Part shown: piece after piece, positions 37,709 through 46,760 of the stretch
Numbering within the stretch: the stretch's first letter is position 1
Layout: each line of letters starts with the position of its first letter
From: CAYMAZ01 sp964388575
GTDB taxonomy: Bacteria > Bacteroidota > Bacteroidia > Bacteroidales > DTU049
Direction: 5' to 3'
Length of the DNA: 64,000 bases
NCBI GenBank assembly: GCA_964388575.1
Contig: CAYMAZ010000002.1
Location: 62,001 to 126,000, forward strand
Program-made: the position numbers and the translations under genes
The notes under the pieces: generated by a model
Told to the model about the DNA's origin: nothing
The model's database searches: none
The model's input: the letters and a program-made list of their open reading frames with translations, nothing else

Positions 37709-38692
37709 ATGATGAAACCACAAATAAATATCAATTCTGTTTTTACAACTGTTGAAGCTGAGATGCTTCAATTCAGAAAGGAGTTTGACAAACTTATCAG
37801 CACCGATGTTAAATTTCTGAAACTCATTCTGAAATATTTATTTAAAAAACGGGGAAAACAAATCCGGCCATTATTTGTGATCCTTTCTGCGGGTTTGTGC
37901 GGAGATATTCAACAAAAAACATACAGAGCTGCGGCCTTGATTGAGTTATTGCACACTGCTACCCTGGTTCATGACGATGTGGTTGATGAAGCTGATTACA
38001 GAAGAGGAATGTTTACTGTCAATGCACTCTGGAAAAACAAAGCGGCCGTATTGCTCGGAGATTATCTGCTGGCGACTGGCCTACTTACCGCACTTGACAA
38101 TGACTATTTTCAGCTATTAAAGTATGTGGCCCAGGCAACCAGGAAAATGAGTGAAGGTGAACTCTGGCAGATTCAGAAAGCACGAAAAATGAAACCCGAT
38201 GAAAATTCTTACTACCAGATTATTGAGTATAAAACGGCTGTCCTTTTTGCCGTGAGCTTCCAATGTGGCGCTTATACCGCAGGTGCTGACGACAAAACCA
38301 TGGACATTCTGTATCAGGTCGGACTCAACTCCGGAATTGCCTTTCAGATTAAAGATGATATCCTGGATTTTAGTCCTGGGGATACAGGAAAAAAAGCCTA
38401 TACCGACCTGAAAGAACAAAAGCTTACTCTCCCTGTAATCCATGCGCTCAACAACTCCTCTTCAGCCGAAGCAATGAAATACAGAAGAATAATCAGGCAA
38501 ATCAGAAAAAAGAACCGTACTACCGAATCTGTGTTGAAATGGCTCCATGATAAAGGAAGCATTGAATATGCTTCTCAGAAAATGGAAGAATACCGCCAGA
38601 ATTCAATATCACTTCTTCACACACTACCACCTGATAAATATCGAGATTTGATCGAACAGACAATAAATTATTTAACCATACGTAATTATTAA
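37709..38692 (+). CDS. polyprenyl diphosphate synthase (long-chain trans-isoprenyl)
   Basis: A 327-residue all-helical enzyme that condenses isopentenyl diphosphate onto an allylic primer to make a long isoprenoid chain, probably the menaquinone side chain that Nqr would reduce. Both aspartate-rich motifs are present: DDVVD at 89-93 and DDILD at 216-220. The substrate-binding segment GKQIRP is near residue 49. The chain length cannot be set from sequence alone; octaprenyl- or heptaprenyl-type is likely. ATG 37712 is an equally good alternative start. Confidence 0.92.
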   Translation: MMKPQININSVFTTVEAEMLQFRKEFDKLISTDVKFLKLILKYLFKKRGKQIRPLFVILSAGLCGDIQQKTYRAAALIELLHTATLVHDDVVDEADYRRGMFTVNALWKNKAAVLLGDYLLATGLLTALDNDYFQLLKYVAQATRKMSEGELWQIQKARKMKPDENSYYQIIEYKTAVLFAVSFQCGAYTAGADDKTMDILYQVGLNSGIAFQIKDDILDFSPGDTGKKAYTDLKEQKLTLPVIHALNNSSSAEAMKYRRIIRQIRKKNRTTESVLKWLHDKGSIEYASQKMEEYRQNSISLLHTLPPDKYRDLIEQTINYLTIRNY

Positions 38693-38710
38693 ATATTCAA
38701 CTCAATCAAT

Positions 38711-40501
38711 ATGAAAGGTTTGCCATTCTTTGTTTCTCTTGTTTTAATTTCTTCTATCAGTTTTGCACAGCAAAAACCCTTAAAGGTGACTGAATACTGG
38801 TTTAAAAAACAAAAAAAAACCGAAGGGTTTATGGTTGACAGCCTGAAAACAGGCCTTTGGACTTACTGGTTTGACAACGGAAATATTGAGTCACAGGGAA
38901 AATACGAGCAGGGAAACAAAACTGGAAACTGGAAATATTATCACAAAAACGGAGACCTGAGACTCGAAGAGGATATTGAAAACGGAAAAAGTATTTCATA
39001 CCACATATATCCATCACAAAAAGAATGGGAAGGGGATATTGTTGACGGACAAAGGCATGGCACCTGGAAATTCTGGTATCAGGATGGGAAACCATTGTCT
39101 GTCCAGCATTATGACAAAGGAACATACATTGGGGAATGGCAATACTGGTTTCCAAACGGTAAAATCTGGAAAACCATAAATACAACCAACGGACCTGTCG
39201 TTATCTGGGATTCACTTGGATATAAAGTGGAAGAATGGATTGTTAGAGAAAGTATGAAAAACGGTTTATATAAAGCATATTTCCCCAACGGCGATATCAT
39301 GGAAACTCTCAATTTTGTCGATGATAAAATGCAAGGAGAATGGAAATTGTATCACGGAAACGGTGCTCTTGCCGGAATAGGAACTTTTGAGAATGATCAG
39401 AAAACAGGAATATGGAAGTATTATTATGAAAACGGAAATGACTGGAAAATCCTGAACATCCAAAACGGACCATGTGAAGTGTATTATCTAAACAAACAAA
39501 TCAAACAGAAATATTCTGTTTCAGACGGTGAAATTGAAGGAGAATTTAATGAATGGCATCCAAACGGTCAGCTCAGGGAGAAATCCACATACAGCAAGGG
39601 AAAAAAGAATGGATTGAGTAAAATATATTATGATACGAAGCAAATCGAGTTTGAGGGAACCTTTGTCAACGATTCTCTACACGGATACGCACGATGGTGG
39701 TATCCTGACGGGAATCCCGAAATGGAAGGCAACATGGAAATGGATAAACATCAGGGAGTCTGGAAGTTCTATCATCCCGGAAACATCATCGGAAGTACCG
39801 GCACATTTCATAATGGATTGCAACATGGGAACTGGGAATATTTTTATGAAACAGGTGAAAAATGGAAATCAGGAAAATTTGAAAACGGTAAAAGAGAGGG
39901 GCCCTGGATTGCATGGTTTGAAAGCGGACAAAAACAAAGAGAAGGAAATTTTACTGATGACATGGAACATGGTCTCTGGACAAGTTATTATGAAAACGGA
40001 CAAGTCAAAGATAAAGGCTATTTTAAAGCCGGAATAATGGACGGACAATGGATCGGCTATTATCCTGACGGATTGTTGAAATATCAAACAAATTATCAGA
40101 ATGGAATCAGACACGGAAGTTCTGTGTTTTACACACAAAACGGACATAAACTTTTTGAAGGGAGTTACAATATGGGCCAACGCAATGGATTCTGGACAGA
40201 ATATCAGGAAAACGGCAAACCCTTTGAATCTGGTTTTTACAAAAATGAGTTTAAAGAAGGTAAATGGACATTCTTCGATCGTAACGGAAACAAATTCAGG
40301 GAACAGTTGTTTGAATCCGGACGACCCAACGGAATGTTTACTGAATATCACTTTAACGGAAAAAAGGCTCAGGAAGGATCATTTGCCAACGGTGTAAAAA
40401 TCGGAAAATGGACATTCTGGGATGATAAGGGAACACTAATTCAGACTCTTGAATTTGATGATCAGGGTAAAAGAATTATTAAATTGCCAGCAAATAAATA
40501 A
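38711..40501 (+). CDS. secreted MORN/YwqK-repeat protein
   Basis: A 596-residue protein with a signal peptide (about 19 residues, ending FAQ). The rest is about twenty copies of a 23-residue repeat with the pattern G-x-W-x-x-Y-[YFH]-x-N-G, as in MORN and YwqK-type proteins. These form elongated beta-hairpin stacks. Databases often label such proteins 'toxin-antitoxin system YwqK family antitoxin', a name with no support here because there is no toxin gene nearby. The secreted location suggests an extracellular or periplasmic scaffold. It follows the polyprenyl synthase gene by 18 bases. Confidence 0.85.
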   Translation: MKGLPFFVSLVLISSISFAQQKPLKVTEYWFKKQKKTEGFMVDSLKTGLWTYWFDNGNIESQGKYEQGNKTGNWKYYHKNGDLRLEEDIENGKSISYHIYPSQKEWEGDIVDGQRHGTWKFWYQDGKPLSVQHYDKGTYIGEWQYWFPNGKIWKTINTTNGPVVIWDSLGYKVEEWIVRESMKNGLYKAYFPNGDIMETLNFVDDKMQGEWKLYHGNGALAGIGTFENDQKTGIWKYYYENGNDWKILNIQNGPCEVYYLNKQIKQKYSVSDGEIEGEFNEWHPNGQLREKSTYSKGKKNGLSKIYYDTKQIEFEGTFVNDSLHGYARWWYPDGNPEMEGNMEMDKHQGVWKFYHPGNIIGSTGTFHNGLQHGNWEYFYETGEKWKSGKFENGKREGPWIAWFESGQKQREGNFTDDMEHGLWTSYYENGQVKDKGYFKAGIMDGQWIGYYPDGLLKYQTNYQNGIRHGSSVFYTQNGHKLFEGSYNMGQRNGFWTEYQENGKPFESGFYKNEFKEGKWTFFDRNGNKFREQLFESGRPNGMFTEYHFNGKKAQEGSFANGVKIGKWTFWDDKGTLIQTLEFDDQGKRIIKLPANK

Positions 40502-40759
40502 CCAACTTTTTTCCTTTTATCATCTTCTGTAAATTTAAATTATAACTCATGTAATAAGACCCCTTATAAAAAAAGTTCTCTGCTGTTCAATCTGTCCATA
40601 ACAACAGTGACCCTGAAGTACAAGAAAAAATAAAACATAATGCTCCTCATTGTTCAAGCGAAATCTGATTTTATTGAAGCTTAATTGCACATATCATTAT
40701 TGATTACATTTTTAGAAAATGTATTTGAAAAAAACATTGTAAATTGCAAAAAAATTCAG

Positions 40760-42354
40760 ATGGAAAGAAAAGCTTTTTTGCATGCATTCTATCTGCTACT
40801 GGCACTTCTGGTTTCAGGCTTATTAATAATCGTCATATTGAAAACTGAAAAAGCCGGAAAAGTAAAACATCAACATGTAGCCGAAAAAATTTGTATTGAT
40901 CTGGATCAGATTCTTGAACGCGGAAGAATTGATGTCAGTCTGGGGTATAACTCCCTGAATTATTACATCCTGCATGGAAAACCATCAGGATTTCAGTTTG
41001 AACTGGCACGTTATTTTGCAAATTATCTGGGAGTTGAACTGAACATTTGGGTAACCAATGACATTCATCAGGCCACACAAGCTCTGCTTGAAGGTAAAAT
41101 TGACATAGTTTGTGCAGATCTGACTTTAATACTCGGCAGATTCGGTAACGACATTGTTTTTACTGAACCATATGCCACTGTGAGCCAGGTTATTGTTCAA
41201 AACAAATTAAATCCGCGCCATAGTCTTGTTCAAGAACCATCACAGCTAAGGGGTAAAACAATCTATATCCCCCGTGGAACGATTTTTAAAAACATCATCC
41301 GTAAGGAAACTCGCAACTTGTTGCCTGAAACCTTTGTTGTGGAAGTTCCTGAGTTTGGATCAGAGCAATTAATTGATGCTGTTGCTGAGGGAAAAATCAG
41401 TTTTACAGTTGCAGATCTGCATCTTGCACGTTACCATCAGGCCCTTTATAAAAACATTGATACAAAATTTAAAATCGGTTCAGAAAAACCACTGGCATGG
41501 TGTATGAGAAAAAAATCACCTCAGTTATTGGATGCGTTTAACAACTGGATTCAGGATTTCAAAACTACAAGGCAGTTTAAATATCTATATCACCGTTATT
41601 TTATCAATCCCTGGAAAGAAGCGTTCGATGGCCTTGGCGATCTCGGAGCGCGGTGCGAGCACCGTGTCGAGCTCACACCGCAGGAGCACGGCAAGGTCGT
41701 CGCGCGCGGCAAAGGCTGAGGGGTCCGACGTGAGCACGGCGGGCCGGCCCGTCCGCGAGGTGCTGAAGGGAAGCGGCGTCCGCAACGNNNNNNNNNNATT
41801 TCTCGGTAAAGCAAGGAAGTATTTCTCCTTATGACGATGTAATAAAAAAATACAGCAAAGAAATTGGGTGGGACTGGAGACTTGTGGCAGCGCTGATTTA
41901 TGAAGAATCAAAATTCAGACATGATCTCTATTCCTATTCAGGAGCATTCGGCATTATGCAACTGATGCCTGTAACTGCTGAACACTTTGGCGTAGACACT
42001 GCATCACCACCCGAAGATCACATCAAAGCCGGAATAAAATTCTTAAAGCGAATGGATGATAATTTGCAATATGCTGTCCCCGACTCTGTCGAACGCAAGA
42101 AATTTGTTCTTGCTGGATACAACCTTGGTGAAGGACATATCTGGGATGCAATAGCACTTGCAGAAAAACACAATAAAAACTCTCAACTGTGGGATAATCA
42201 TGTTGAATATTATCTTATTGCAAAAAGTCAAAGCAAATTTTATCTTGATGAGGTTGTACAACACGGATATTGTAAGGGATCAATCACTTCAATGTTTGTC
42301 AGGAATATCATGGAAAGATATGACCATTATAAAAATGCATTTCCTGAACACTAA
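40760..42354 (+). CDS. mltF: MltF-like membrane-bound lytic transglycosylase, broken by foreign insert and N gap
   Basis: A peptidoglycan-cleaving enzyme made of an N-terminal membrane anchor (about 8-28), a periplasmic solute-binding (SBP_bac_3) domain (about 50-290) and an SLT lysozyme-like domain starting at WDWRLVAALIYEESKF, whose first Glu is the likely catalytic acid. The ATG at 40760 is preferred to the TTG at 40685. The frame is interrupted at about 41621-41797 by a GC-rich fragment and ten Ns; after it the frame resumes at 41800 (FSVKQGSISPYDDV). The real gene is almost certainly intact in the organism, with a short linker missing from the assembly. The 258 bases before it show nothing recognisable. 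Confidence 0.88.
41621..41787 (-). other. foreign GC-rich fragment, GspE/PilB N-terminal-domain-like
   Basis: A 167-base block inside mltF. By hand count 89 of 120 bases at 41641-41760 are G or C (74%), against about 40% around it. On the minus strand it codes in one frame for about 55 residues resembling the N-terminal domain of type II secretion/type IV pilus ATPases (RDDLAVLL, VLAPRSEIAKAIER). It joins mltF on the left and an N run on the right. A misassembled contaminant fragment is the simplest reading; the left border is uncertain by several bases. Confidence 0.8.
41788..41797. other. 10-N assembly placeholder in mltF
   Basis: Ten Ns at the right edge of the GC-rich block; a scaffolder placeholder of unknown true length. 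Confidence 0.9.
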
Positions 42355-42409
42355 AATGAACAAGTGTGCCAAATGCTGAATAATCGATAATTCTGATAAG
42401 CTTTTTTGA

Positions 42410-43057
42410 TCAGGCAGTTGTATCAACATTTTTCCAATATGCATTATCATCATCCGGTTCATCGTCATCATCTTCCCCATCATTGATCACAGGTTTGTAT
42501 GTCTCAAGCAGTTCATATTTGTAAAAATATGCAAGCACTATTCCAGCCAGAAATCCCGTCAGGTGACCTTCCCACGACTGCTGGATATCTATCGGAAAAA
42601 TTCCCCAGACAATGCTCCCGTATAAAAAAGCGATCAGAAGTGAAACAGCAATATGCCTTTTTTCCTTTAAAATGACTCCTGCAAAAAAAATGAACGATGC
42701 CATTCCATATATCATGGCACTAGCTCCAATATGATAGGATGGTCGCGCAAAAACCCATGTCCATAAACCAGATGTTAACCAAAGCAACAGAACAATCCGG
42801 ATAAAAAATCTATTGTAAAAATGATATAAAAATGTAACCAGCACAATCAAAGGAACAGTATTGTTGAGAATATGTTTTAAATCACCATGTATAAGCGGCA
42901 TAGATACAATCCCGATCAGTCCCTGCAGGGTTCTCGGAAATAATCCTAAGTTCCACAAATTGAGATTGAAATAATTATCAGCAAAAAACGTAAACCAAAT
43001 AATACCTGTCATCAAAATGGCAGGCATAAAAATTGATAACAGATTTTTTTTTCTCAT
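42410..43057 (-). CDS. rhomboid family intramembrane serine protease
   Basis: A 215-residue polytopic protein (about six helices) with the rhomboid catalytic dyad: Ser113 in GASAMIYG and His165 in HLTGF. The upstream HGDLKHILNN motif (around 58-66) is also conserved. It cleaves transmembrane substrates within the membrane. The C-terminal tail of about 25 residues is very rich in Asp and Glu. The start at 43057 is the first Met that precedes the hydrophobic N-terminus by a normal distance. It is convergent with mltF and divergent from the S41 protease gene. Confidence 0.92.
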   Translation of the reverse strand: MRKKNLLSIFMPAILMTGIIWFTFFADNYFNLNLWNLGLFPRTLQGLIGIVSMPLIHGDLKHILNNTVPLIVLVTFLYHFYNRFFIRIVLLLWLTSGLWTWVFARPSYHIGASAMIYGMASFIFFAGVILKEKRHIAVSLLIAFLYGSIVWGIFPIDIQQSWEGHLTGFLAGIVLAYFYKYELLETYKPVINDGEDDDDEPDDDNAYWKNVDTTA

Positions 43058-43123
43058 AATCCGGTTTCGTCGAAAACTCCGGTAAAGATACAATGAAATC
43101 TCCGGTTATGCCGTTTAAAATTG

Positions 43124-43131
43124 TAATTTTG
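43124..43131 (+). promoter_or_regulatory. -7 box for the S41 protease gene
   Basis: TAATTTTG matches TAnnTTTG, 23 bases before the ATG at 43154. Confidence 0.5.
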
Positions 43132-43153
43132 TTTAAGTAAATATTAGAGTTCT

Positions 43154-44740
43154 ATGAGACAAAGATTTTTTTTGCTACTCGCTTTCAACCTTCTGTTCAT
43201 TTCAATCTATGCACAGAGGGAAACTAATTTCACCTATGAACATAAGTTCTTACGCACAGTACAGTTGTTAAAAACAGCCTATGTCGACTCTGTCGATATG
43301 AACAATGTTGTGGAGCACGGGATCAAAATGATGCTTGAACACCTTGACCCGCATTCAGTTTACATGACACCTGATGAGATTAAAAGAGCAAATGAACCTC
43401 TTCAGGGCAACTTCGAGGGTGTCGGAATTCAGTTTCAGGTTATTCGCGATACTGTGAATGTGATATCAACCATATCCGGTGGCCCCTCCGAAGAAGCAGG
43501 TCTAATGGCAGGAGACAAAATAGTGGAAATTGATGGTTTACCATTTGTGGGGTCAGTTGTGACCAATACCACCGTTGCTGAAAAATTACGTGGAAAAAAG
43601 GGAACAAAAGTGCTGATCGGAATTGTAAGACCTCCCTCTGATAAAATATTGTCCTTTGAAATTATTCGTGATAAAATTCCCATTTACAGCATTGATGCTT
43701 CTTTCATGCTTGACGAAAATACCGGTTACATTAAAGTTAACCGTTTTTCTGGTACAACCATGGATGAATTTGCAAATTCCATGGAAAAACTCAATAAAAT
43801 GAATATGCAAAACCTGATCCTTGACCTGAGAAACAATTCCGGAGGACTGCTGAGAACTGCAATTGATCTCGCGGATCAGTTTTTCGATAGTGACAAACTT
43901 ATTGTATATACTGACGGGTTAAACATGAACGGGGAAAAGTATTATTCCACTTCAGGCGGATTATTCAAGTCAGGAAAACTGATAGTTCTTATTGATCAGG
44001 GATCTGCATCAGCAAGTGAAATCGTTTCAGGTGCTATTCAGGACTGGGATAGAGGAGTCATTGTTGGAAGAAGATCATATGGAAAAGGTCTTGTACAAAA
44101 ACCCTACAATTACCCTGACGGATCAGCGATACGACTGACAATTGCCAGATACTACACTCCAACAGGCAGATGTATCCAAAAACCCTATGATGATGATAAG
44201 AAAAAATATTTGAGTGAACTCAATGATCGCCTGGAAAAAGGTGAATTTGTTAACATCGATTCTCTAACTTTTCCAGATTCACTTATGTATACAACTCCTT
44301 CAGGACGCCAAGTATACGGTGGAGGCGGAATCATGCCCGATGTGTTTGTCCCTTTCGATACAACCCGTCTTAGTGATTACTATGTTGAACTGTCCCGAAA
44401 GAATATTTTCAACCAGTTTATTGCTGACTATCTGCAAAACAATCGTAAATCCCTAAAAAAAGACTATCCCACAATCGAAGAATTTAAAAAGGGTGTGATT
44501 CCAATGACAGAACAAATTGTCAATGAAATTGTCAAATATGCTCGCGATCAGGGAATTGATGAAACAGAAATGAAAGAGGACACAAGAAAATTTATGGGTT
44601 ATGTTCTTGTCGGACTTATTGCCCGTAACCTGTATGACCAGGAAGCCTATTTCAGAGTGTTGATCGATATTGATGAAGAAGTAAAAAGAGCACTAGAGAT
44701 ACTTTCTTCCGATGAGTACATCAAAATTTTGAACGAATAA
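43154..44740 (+). CDS. S41 family C-terminal processing protease (Ctp/Prc)
   Basis: A 528-residue secreted protease with a signal peptide (about residues 1-20, ending IYAQ). A PDZ domain lies at about 85-175 (PLQGNFEGVGIQF to GTKVLIGIVRP). The S41 catalytic core has Ser286 (GSASASE) and Lys311 (RSYGKG), 25 residues apart as in the family. The C-terminal 110 residues are the extra helical region usual in Bacteroidota members. Such enzymes trim the C-termini of envelope proteins. A strong hairpin terminator follows immediately. Confidence 0.93.
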   Translation: MRQRFFLLLAFNLLFISIYAQRETNFTYEHKFLRTVQLLKTAYVDSVDMNNVVEHGIKMMLEHLDPHSVYMTPDEIKRANEPLQGNFEGVGIQFQVIRDTVNVISTISGGPSEEAGLMAGDKIVEIDGLPFVGSVVTNTTVAEKLRGKKGTKVLIGIVRPPSDKILSFEIIRDKIPIYSIDASFMLDENTGYIKVNRFSGTTMDEFANSMEKLNKMNMQNLILDLRNNSGGLLRTAIDLADQFFDSDKLIVYTDGLNMNGEKYYSTSGGLFKSGKLIVLIDQGSASASEIVSGAIQDWDRGVIVGRRSYGKGLVQKPYNYPDGSAIRLTIARYYTPTGRCIQKPYDDDKKKYLSELNDRLEKGEFVNIDSLTFPDSLMYTTPSGRQVYGGGGIMPDVFVPFDTTRLSDYYVELSRKNIFNQFIADYLQNNRKSLKKDYPTIEEFKKGVIPMTEQIVNEIVKYARDQGIDETEMKEDTRKFMGYVLVGLIARNLYDQEAYFRVLIDIDEEVKRALEILSSDEYIKILNE

Positions 44741-44777
44741 AAAAAGAGGCTGTCAAATTTCAAAACAGCCTCTTTTT
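44741..44777. terminator. bidirectional Rho-independent terminator
   Basis: Perfect 13-base inverted repeat AAAAAGAGGCTGT / ACAGCCTCTTTTT with an 11-base loop. It lies between the convergent S41 protease and ssb genes, with an A tract on one side and a T tract on the other, so it can serve both. Confidence 0.9.
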
Positions 44778-44797
44778 GTAGCAGAAGTGAATCAATC

Positions 44798-45136
44798 CTA
44801 GTCTTCTTTCGGAATAACTTCAAATTCATTTACAATGATTTCAGTCACGTAACGTTTTTCACCTGACTTTGATTCATAGTTCCGATAGTTGATCTTGCCG
44901 GTAACTGAAACACGGGAACCCTTCTTTATCTCCTCACCCGCTTTTTTTGCATTGTCATTCCACAACACAATGTTGTGCCATGATGTATTGCTTTGCCAAT
45001 CACCATTTTTATCACGATAATTCTCGCTTGTGGCAAGTGAAAAACTTGCTAGACTTATGCCGCTTCTGATTTCGCGTACCTCAGCATCACGGCCGGCATA
45101 CCCAATCAATTCTACTTTGTTGATGTTTGTTTTCAT
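44798..45136 (-). CDS. ssb: short single-stranded DNA-binding protein, copy 1
   Basis: A 112-residue OB-fold SSB (NKVELIGYAGRDAEVREIRSG, then SWHNIVLWNDNAKKAGEEIKKGSRV). It has the whole ssDNA-binding core but ends in FEVIPKED and lacks the flexible linker and DDIPF-type acidic tip by which normal SSBs recruit repair and replication proteins. It lies 60 bases downstream of a second, similar ssb gene. It is probably an accessory SSB rather than the housekeeping one. Confidence 0.9.
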   Translation of the reverse strand: MKTNINKVELIGYAGRDAEVREIRSGISLASFSLATSENYRDKNGDWQSNTSWHNIVLWNDNAKKAGEEIKKGSRVSVTGKINYRNYESKSGEKRYVTEIIVNEFEVIPKED

Positions 45137-45196
45137 AATTCTTATTAATTAATGTTTTTAGAAAATTTATTGTTTTTAATGTTTAAAAATAAATCG

Positions 45197-45544
45197 TTAT
45201 TCTGCAAGGATTGTCCGTGGGATGATTTTACATTCGTGTGCAACAATATCTGTGAAGTATTTCTTCTCACCGTCAGCCATCTGCAACACCCTGTAATCTA
45301 TCTTTCCAGTAATGCATACACGATCGCCTTTTTTAACATTCGCAACAAGCTCTTCAGCGCGTTGATTCCACATAATTACGTTGTGCCAGGTTGTGTTGCT
45401 GACCCAGTTACCGTCCTTGTCTCTGTAGTTTTCACTGGTGGCAACTCTCAGTTTTGCAAGCTTTGCACTGTTGGATAATTCAACAATTTCAGGATCCATA
45501 CCTGCGAATCCGATTAATTCTACTTTGTTCATGTTTGTTTTCAT
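45197..45544 (-). CDS. ssb: short single-stranded DNA-binding protein, copy 2
   Basis: A 115-residue paralogue of the neighbouring SSB (NKVELIGFAGMDPEIVELSNS, then TWHNVIMWNQRAEELVANVKKG). The start at 45544 aligns with its twin; an upstream start at 45628 would add an unrelated lysine-rich extension. It too lacks the acidic C-terminal tip, ending in KIIPRTILAE. The two genes look like a tandem duplication that has diverged. Confidence 0.9.
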   Translation of the reverse strand: MKTNMNKVELIGFAGMDPEIVELSNSAKLAKLRVATSENYRDKDGNWVSNTTWHNVIMWNQRAEELVANVKKGDRVCITGKIDYRVLQMADGEKKYFTDIVAHECKIIPRTILAE

Positions 45545-45730
45545 AGTTGTAAAAATTGAGATTAAATTTAGTTTTGTTTTGATTTTCAACAATTCGTTTG
45601 AGTTGATTTTGAAACGTTTCTCCGGCAAAATAACAACCTACTGTTAATCCAAGACGGAGTTTAAGCATTTACTTACGGAAGTTTTCCGTTTAAAACGAAA
45701 ATTAATCGTGTATAATCGGATAAAAACGAT

Positions 45731-45738
45731 TATTTTTG
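45731..45738 (+). promoter_or_regulatory. -7 box for the zinc-ribbon gene
   Basis: TATTTTTG matches TAnnTTTG. It overlaps an in-frame TTG at 45736 and so favours the ATG at 45751. Confidence 0.45.
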
Positions 45739-45750
45739 AAGAAAAAAGTT

Positions 45751-46101
45751 ATGGAACAACGTGTATGCCTTGAGTGTAAACAGCCATTAACAGGTCGTGC
45801 AGATAAAAAATTCTGTGATGATCAGTGCAGAAGCACATACAATAATCGGATGAATTCCAACAAATCAGGTTTGATGCGGCAAATTAATTCAATACTGAGA
45901 AAAAACAGACAAGTCCTTGCAGAATCATGTCCAGAAGGAAAAAGTAAAATCAAAAAAGAAAAAATCATTTCAAAAGGATTCAATACAAAATACCACACTC
46001 ATATTTACACAACAAGAGAAGGATCTGTCTACCATTATTGCTATGACTATGGCTGGCTTCAGTTAGACAACGATTTTATTCTGATTGTCAGAAATGAATA
46101 G
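45751..46101 (+). CDS. small zinc-ribbon protein, DUF2116-like
   Basis: A 116-residue protein with a four-Cys zinc ribbon at its N-terminus (CLECKQPLTGRADKKFCDDQC) followed by CRSTYNN, a pattern found in small conserved Bacteroidota proteins of unknown function. The C-terminal half is hydrophobic/aromatic and might bind another protein. It is divergent from the ssb pair across about 200 bases, so a link with ssDNA metabolism is possible but unproven. Confidence 0.7.
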   Translation: MEQRVCLECKQPLTGRADKKFCDDQCRSTYNNRMNSNKSGLMRQINSILRKNRQVLAESCPEGKSKIKKEKIISKGFNTKYHTHIYTTREGSVYHYCYDYGWLQLDNDFILIVRNE

Positions 46102-46117
46102 ATATCTTGCTAATAAA

Positions 46118-46558
46118 TCATTCTTTCATTGAAGTAGTTCTCATTTTTCTGTGTAAAATCAAAATAAGAAAAAGAATGAGCAACGCTACTGATGCAGTCA
46201 CAGGCTGCATCCAAGAAACATATCCGATAATCATCAATTGAACAAGCAGCCAGATATAAACGATTACGACTGACCCGATTGTAATCATTTTTGCATGTCT
46301 GTAGTTGAAAATGACAGAGAGTAAAGCAGCAAGAAATGATCCACCTACGACAAAAAACAAAAAAATACCAGGAATATAATAATTGCTGAAAGGACTTCCT
46401 TCAAGCCATTCAGTAGGAACTCCTTCAGCTCCTGCCATAGCATAATATCCACCACCGAATGCATTTAAGGCCGCAAAAGCCAAAAGAATGATTATGAAGA
46501 CTTTTGCTAACTTCTTCTCAGTTGAAACTTTTTCCTGAATCTTTTCAGTTGCATTCAT
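46118..46558 (-). CDS. four-helix membrane protein, function unknown
   Basis: A 146-residue protein with four hydrophobic helices (about 20-40, 60-84, 92-112, 116-137), a charged 18-residue N-terminus and a basic C-terminus. No family is recognised. It is convergent with the zinc-ribbon gene and divergent from sucA. Confidence 0.7.
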   Translation of the reverse strand: MNATEKIQEKVSTEKKLAKVFIIILLAFAALNAFGGGYYAMAGAEGVPTEWLEGSPFSNYYIPGIFLFFVVGGSFLAALLSVIFNYRHAKMITIGSVVIVYIWLLVQLMIIGYVSWMQPVTASVALLILFLILILHRKMRTTSMKE

Positions 46559-46731
46559 GGGCTTGGATTTTGGATGATGAATTTACATGAAATTCAAATG
46601 ATGATCTGGGGAGACACATTTTTTTCAATTCAAATTTAAAACACTTTAAATTTGATTTTGCATTTTTCATAAAGAAATTTTTTGAAAAATTTAATCATTG
46701 GTGAATCAAAATACTACAATTGACTTTTTTG

Positions 46732-46739
46732 TAACTTTG
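46732..46739 (+). promoter_or_regulatory. -7 box for the sucA-sucB-nadB operon
   Basis: TAACTTTG followed by C is an exact TAnnTTTG match, 21 bases before the sucA ATG. Confidence 0.55.
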
Positions 46740-46760
46740 CATAAATAATTATCGAATTAA

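Noticed and set aside
39869..40351. Minus-strand open frame of 160 codons
   Set aside because: Antisense shadow of the MORN repeats.
38711..40501. Toxin-antitoxin system from the YwqK label
   Set aside because: No toxin gene adjacent and the protein has a secretion signal.
41884..42354. Separate transglycosylase gene starting after the gap
   Set aside because: It is the SLT domain of the single mltF gene; the break is due to the foreign insert and Ns.
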